DNA of 8,395 bases from an uncultured Porphyromonadaceae bacterium (GTDB lineage: Bacteria > Bacteroidota > Bacteroidia > Bacteroidales > Muribaculaceae), in NCBI GenBank assembly GCA_947174735.1, contig CAMWKC010000083.1, positions 1 through 8,395 of the forward strand, read 5' to 3'. Below are positions 4,708-8,395 of the stretch, one piece after another. The notes under the pieces are model-generated. The model worked only from the letters and a program-made list of their open reading frames with translations. It had not been told where the DNA came from and ran no database searches. The stretch's first letter is position 1, and every line of letters starts with the position of its first letter. The position numbers and the translations under genes were made by a program.

Positions 4708-6618
4708 TCAGATTATAGAGCTGAGACGATAAGGATGAAGCACGGCAAGCTGGGCTGCGGTCTGAGCAAGACGACAGTTAGTTTCGGTGATTCCGGTCAC
4801 GGTACCGCTGCTGCCGTATTGAGTGCCGGGTATGCCACGTGCTGCTATCCATGCCGCATCGGGGCGTGTAGTGTCGCCGAGCACACCTGTGTTCAGCCCT
4901 GCAAGACGCATCAGAGACAAGGCCATAGTGTAAGCGGCGCAGAGGCAGCCGAGGCCCTCCTGAAGATGAAATGTATCGGCCATAAGTCCCGGTGTGTCGG
5001 AAGTAGCTCCACTTCCGACAGCAGCGCGAAGATTTTCGACAGCAGTGCCGTAGGGGAACATTTCGGTAGCCATAGAGCGTTCGGTTACAGTCGCTGCATT
5101 GTCGGCAGTACCTTGCCAGCGGGTATATAATATGTCAAGATTGTCGGAGTAGGCGCCGTGTGTTAACAGCCAGCCGAAACGCACGCCGGGCTTCAGGTAG
5201 GAAAGGGCTGCTAACTGTGCTTTCATAAGGTAAGGGGCATAGTAAATATCATAGTCTTTGAAAGCGTTGCTGCCGTTCTGCTGCATTGTTACCACATCCC
5301 ATTCCTCATCAGTCAGTACATTTTCAGCCAAACGGCCGGAAGCACTGCTCCATACCGTAGTTCCGAAAGTATGTTTGTAATAGGTATAGGGTTTTGGTGA
5401 GTAGGCAATACCATCGAGATATTGAGTTCCTCCGGTAAGCGAAGCATACTGCTGTACGAGTCCCGCACCATCGATACAAGCCATAGCTATGGTGAGTTTC
5501 AGCTTTGGTGCCAACTTTTCAATTATAAAGGGTACATATCCTATAGCATTCTGCGTAAACGAATTGCCAAGACAAAGTACCCGTAGTCTGTTGCTGTCTG
5601 TTTTCATGTCTTCGGCTAAAGCTACAACCCGCTGCACTGACGGAGGCATCACCGACTCGTCAAGACAGCGACGGCTCACTGTTATCTCAAAAGCATAGGC
5701 GTAATCAGGTAGATAAGCCCGGGCTTCGAAGTCGTAAAAATAACTGTCATTAGGTTTATTGCAGTAACCAACTCCACGAACAGCCACATGCCAGCCGCTA
5801 TTGACTTCGATTTCGTAAGCCGATACGTCAAATTCATGGCGTCCGGGTGTTCTGAGTATTCCGAGGTCATTGACACTACGTAATTTGCCTTCACTGTCAA
5901 ATACAGCTACTTTAGACATAACTGTGTTTGCCTCCGAAATATTGGTAATGTCAAGCACCACCTTTTCAAGACGGTCACCATCTTTCCACTTCATCCGCAT
6001 ATCGGCTACGTATCGGGCTGTGTTGATATTGGTACCCGGATAACCTGTAGACTGCGTTAATAGTGTTCTGTCAAAGAGTCTGTTTACCGTTTTTCCTACA
6101 ATTGTTCCGACGGTGTCCAGAGCCTCCGAAAACTGTTGTTCCGATTTTTCTAAAGCCTTCTGTAAAGCTGTCTCTGCCGCGGTTAAAGTTGTTTGCAAAG
6201 TAGACTCGGTATTTTTCATAGCAGTATGTAAAGAGGCTTCAGTTTCCTGAATGGCAGTGTGCAGATTTTGTTCGGCCTTTTCCGCCCGGAGGCTTTCAAG
6301 TTGGAGAAGCTGTTTGAACTGCTGCATATCTACCGAAAAACTTTCCGGCGCCACACCGCAGTTGACCCATTTTCCGTCTTCTGATCGGAATAATGTGGCC
6401 GGTAATGTATCCCCCACAAGAGCAAACCAACCCGGTTCGGGACGCGGCCACTGTGTCATCAATATCTCCGCACTGGCATAGAGACCTTTGAGGGCTCCTT
6501 TGATGTTGGGTGCTTCAAGCCAGCCTTCCACCCTCAGGTCACCTCCTATGGCTGTATTACCACGCAGATTAGTATCACCGCCTATAATAGCGTGACGGTC
6601 TACAATAAGGTCATTCAT
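4708..6618 (-). CDS. Phage tail-fibre-like protein with C-terminal SGNH/DUF4886 esterase domain
   Basis: This 636-aa modular protein opens with a hexad-like, glycine-rich segment (1-36, IIGGDTNLRG, IGGDLRVEG) of the kind seen in trimeric phage fibres and beta-solenoids. A conserved base-type domain follows (37-95, GWFALVGD, GKWVNCG), then a coiled coil (about 98-173) built of 11-residue repeats and a beta-rich middle domain (195-315). The C-terminal hydrolase (345-636) has the SGNH blocks: nucleophile S353 in LGNSFT, N448 in QQNGSN, and D548/H551 in DTFHL. SGNH/DUF4886 enzymes are esterases or acetylesterases of carbohydrates; deacetylation of host capsule or surface glycan during adsorption is inferred. 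There is no signal peptide. The gene lies 32 nt downstream of the adaptor gene and upstream of the endolysin. It may be a receptor-binding protein or tail spike. Confidence 0.8.
   Translation of the reverse strand: MNDLIVDRHAIIGGDTNLRGNTAIGGDLRVEGWLEAPNIKGALKGLYASAEILMTQWPRPEPGWFALVGDTLPATLFRSEDGKWVNCGVAPESFSVDMQQFKQLLQLESLRAEKAEQNLHTAIQETEASLHTAMKNTESTLQTTLTAAETALQKALEKSEQQFSEALDTVGTIVGKTVNRLFDRTLLTQSTGYPGTNINTARYVADMRMKWKDGDRLEKVVLDITNISEANTVMSKVAVFDSEGKLRSVNDLGILRTPGRHEFDVSAYEIEVNSGWHVAVRGVGYCNKPNDSYFYDFEARAYLPDYAYAFEITVSRRCLDESVMPPSVQRVVALAEDMKTDSNRLRVLCLGNSFTQNAIGYVPFIIEKLAPKLKLTIAMACIDGAGLVQQYASLTGGTQYLDGIAYSPKPYTYYKHTFGTTVWSSASGRLAENVLTDEEWDVVTMQQNGSNAFKDYDIYYAPYLMKAQLAALSYLKPGVRFGWLLTHGAYSDNLDILYTRWQGTADNAATVTERSMATEMFPYGTAVENLRAAVGSGATSDTPGLMADTFHLQEGLGCLCAAYTMALSLMRLAGLNTGVLGDTTRPDAAWIAARGIPGTQYGSSGTVTGITETNCRLAQTAAQLAVLHPYRLSSII
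6100..6264 (-). repeat. Five 33-bp (11-codon) repeats encoding a hendecad coiled coil
   Basis: Residues 119-173 of the fibre-like protein fall into five 11-residue units starting L119, L130, L141, L152 and F163, for example LHTAIQETEAS, LHTAMKNTEST, LQTTLTAAETA and LQKALEKSEQQ. The repeat is clear in protein and only loose in DNA, so it is old or under selection. An 11-residue period predicts a nearly straight or slightly right-handed coiled coil, consistent with a trimeric stalk. Confidence 0.75.
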
Positions 6619-6650
6619 AATCAGATAATGAGCAGTGTATAATGAGAATT

Positions 6651-7247
6651 TTACTGTTGCAGTCGTTCGGCGCAGCGTTTGGCTACAGCTGAAACTGCAA
6701 GACGCGGAAGTTCGATAGCTCCGTCACGATCGACAACCGGAGCCGGAATATACAGGGCTTCGGCTATACGGCGTGAAGTGTCAGAAGTACTATTTGTGGT
6801 ATCGGGACTGGGAGAACAGAAATAAGTTAGAACAGTGCCAAGGGTAGTATTAGTAAGAAAGCAGCAGGGACGTGCGTCACTGCCGCGTAGAGCGCGAACA
6901 GGTTGCTGCTGGAGTCGGTAAAGCAGGTCGCCGGGGTGGCCGGCCGCATACAAAGTACGTTGCCAGCCTTCAAGCCGGAAACTCACAAGTCGCACAAACC
7001 CGGAAGGCAGCAGGACTGTGCCGCTGCCTTCCTCTGCATTGTGCCGTAACGGTGAGTCTGTAAACGACTGCACCGTTTCGAGCCATTCCGCAGGTAGCTC
7101 CTTAATAACTTCTGTCGCCACTTCCGTTACTATAGTGTTGAAACGTTCACGCAGAGTCAGTACGCCACATTCCTGCCTTGTATCTTCAGGCCGGTAACCG
7201 AGATAACGGCATACTATCTCGTAAAGCCGGAAGAGCTGTATTTTCAT
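6651..7247 (-). CDS. Putative phage structural protein, possibly head-tail adaptor/connector
   Basis: This 198-aa protein does not belong to a family I recognise with certainty. It has a helical N-terminus (KIQLFRLYEIVCRYLGY), a central LLPSGFVRLVSFRLEGWQR (79-97), and a C-terminus of IELPRLAVSAVAKRCAERLQ (178-197). The 'LP-x-FVRLVSFRL-GW' pattern followed by a C-terminal 'LP...A' helix resembles phage head-tail adaptor or tail-tubular proteins (P22 gp4 or T7 gp11-like), and the place directly after the capsid gene is where such proteins are encoded. No signal peptide or membrane segment is present. The ATG at 7247 is 4 nt after the capsid stop, indicating translational coupling. The adaptor function is inference; a plain 'virion structural protein' call is safer. 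Confidence 0.6.
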   Translation of the reverse strand: MKIQLFRLYEIVCRYLGYRPEDTRQECGVLTLRERFNTIVTEVATEVIKELPAEWLETVQSFTDSPLRHNAEEGSGTVLLPSGFVRLVSFRLEGWQRTLYAAGHPGDLLYRLQQQPVRALRGSDARPCCFLTNTTLGTVLTYFCSPSPDTTNSTSDTSRRIAEALYIPAPVVDRDGAIELPRLAVSAVAKRCAERLQQ

Positions 7248-7251
7248 AATT

Positions 7252-8395
7252 CTATGACTTTACCCAGTCAATGGCTCCAGTTGTGCTTTTTACAGGTTGC
7301 CATGTCTCACCGGCCTTCATATTTGTATCATCATCATTACAGTCGGCAAAAAACTGTACGGCAGACACATTAGTAAGGCGTTCTGTTGCCGGTAGCTCAT
7401 CATTATCCCACATCAGGATATTATCGTCGTCGCTGCGCAGAGGTTCATCATCACCGTTTATCCACAGATGACAGTCTCCTTTGAGAGCTACAGCATCCCA
7501 GATTAGTATACCGTTGCGTGTGGCTTCCTCACCCTCGACACGGTCACTGAATGAATGTTCGGCTGAGTAGACATAATGTACCAACCGATTTTCGCCTATG
7601 AGAGCGCCGGAATGACTCCAGCCGAGTCGGTCGAGTGTAGGTTCACGTTTTATTTCAATATCACCGAACACTGTGTGAAAATTGGTAACGCTCCAGCCAA
7701 GGCGATTGGTTTTGGTAGTGATACGTATCTCAGGATGATCAGTATATTTTATGCACTGAAGACTTTCCAGCAGGTCTTTTCCCGCGAGCAACAGTGCTGT
7801 CTTAGGACAGTCTTCACCGGTGAAAAACATCTTGGCAAGCGCTATGACTTTTTCGATAGTCCATTTGCCAAGTGCCGTGACACTACGGCGAAATTGCCAG
7901 CGTAATCCTTCGGTGGTGTAGACAAGCTGCATACCCATCATCGGCACGTCAACTTTGAACTTAGAGGCTCGTCCGGCCCAAAGTGTGCGATTGCCACGAA
8001 CTTTGAAATTGGCAATAGCCTGTTCCGCCAGCACTGCTTTAGAGAAAGGTATACGCTTACGCTGACTTTCGAAATAGTCGCTTACTACTTGGTTCATACC
8101 ACGCTTTTGTAGATAGATTCGCGTGGGACGTGGCACCATCACGTCGGGGTCTACTTCTTTCTGTGTTTCGTAGAGTGAATTGGCGAGTACTACCATAACC
8201 GTACCTTTAGGTATGGCCGGTACCTTACGCAGTTCGTCGCTGCCTTGAGCTAACGGACCGTTGACTGCGCGTACTATAGGATTGCCGGTATTAGTATCAT
8301 GTCCTATAACAAAGAGCATTAGCCATGCACCCGGAGTCGGATTGCCGGTATTGTCATAACCTACGATGCCACGTGCTAACAGTGTGGTGTAGCGT
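7252..8395 (-). CDS. Putative phage major capsid protein, 5'-truncated by the window edge
   Basis: Internal methionine codons exist (one at 8319), but the frame is open to base 8395 and reads RYTTLLARGIVGYDNTGNP before it, so the true start lies outside; 380 residues are visible. Features fit an HK97-fold capsid protein of the SU10/DUF5309-like kind. There is an early region with RPTRIYLQKRGMNQVVSDYF and KAVLAEQAIANFKVRGNRTLW, a helical stretch TIEKVIALAKMFFTG with a KTALLLAGKDLLESL segment, and the late motif RLGWSVTNFHTVFGDIEIKREPTL (read in two pieces), typical of the beta-rich axial domain. The C-terminal 100 residues are acidic (GDDEPLRSDDDN). No signal peptide is visible. Neighbouring adaptor, fibre and lysin genes support a virion role. 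Family assignment is from recalled patterns, not a search. Confidence 0.65.
   Translation of the reverse strand, partial: RYTTLLARGIVGYDNTGNPTPGAWLMLFVIGHDTNTGNPIVRAVNGPLAQGSDELRKVPAIPKGTVMVVLANSLYETQKEVDPDVMVPRPTRIYLQKRGMNQVVSDYFESQRKRIPFSKAVLAEQAIANFKVRGNRTLWAGRASKFKVDVPMMGMQLVYTTEGLRWQFRRSVTALGKWTIEKVIALAKMFFTGEDCPKTALLLAGKDLLESLQCIKYTDHPEIRITTKTNRLGWSVTNFHTVFGDIEIKREPTLDRLGWSHSGALIGENRLVHYVYSAEHSFSDRVEGEEATRNGILIWDAVALKGDCHLWINGDDEPLRSDDDNILMWDNDELPATERLTNVSAVQFFADCNDDDTNMKAGETWQPVKSTTGAIDWVKS

Noticed and set aside
4735..5130. 131-aa plus-strand frame opposite the SGNH domain
   Set aside because: It is the shadow of a strongly supported minus-strand gene, with no recognisable features or neighbouring plus-strand genes.

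Overview
The window looks like a Bacteroidales genome (Bacteroides/Prevotella-type gut or oral bacterium) carrying part of a prophage. The evidence is a BspA-like leucine-rich-repeat protein with a Bacteroidetes C-terminal tail, a DUF6567-like lipoprotein, two copies of the AAA-ATPase-like/PD-(D/E)XK (DUF1703) family, TAnnTTTG-type promoter elements, and start codons without Shine-Dalgarno sequences. Every supported gene lies on the minus strand, so transcription runs from high to low coordinates.

Right half (about 4080-8395), phage virion and lysis module in transcription order: a 5'-truncated putative major capsid protein (7252-8395; its frame stays open to the window edge), a 198-aa probable head-tail adaptor (6651-7247), a 636-aa tail-fibre-like protein with a hendecad coiled coil and a C-terminal SGNH/DUF4886 esterase domain (4708-6618), and a T7-lysozyme-like zinc amidase (4080-4535). 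Capsid and adaptor genes are 4 nt apart. A small element with imperfect terminal inverted repeats (4560-4694), possibly a MITE, separates the fibre gene from the amidase.

Left half (1-4079), chromosomal or accessory genes: a 120-aa lipoprotein (3410-3772), a complete ATPase/nuclease-fold gene (1703-3283), an LRR surface protein (408-1244) and the start of a second, mosaic ATPase/nuclease paralogue (1-239). Two hairpins sit behind genes: a perfect 32-bp palindrome with a U-tract (3317-3348) and a 23-bp-arm inverted repeat (317-390).

The most unusual signal is non-coding. The unrelated lipoprotein and LRR genes are preceded by the same promoter plus long 5' leader (about 1245-1640 and 3773-4017). 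Conserved blocks end 17-19 nt before each start codon and can fold into nested hairpins; the 6-nt length difference between copies falls in the predicted inner loop. This suggests a multicopy RNA leader placed before exported proteins. No tRNA, rRNA, CRISPR array, integrase or phage attachment site was seen.
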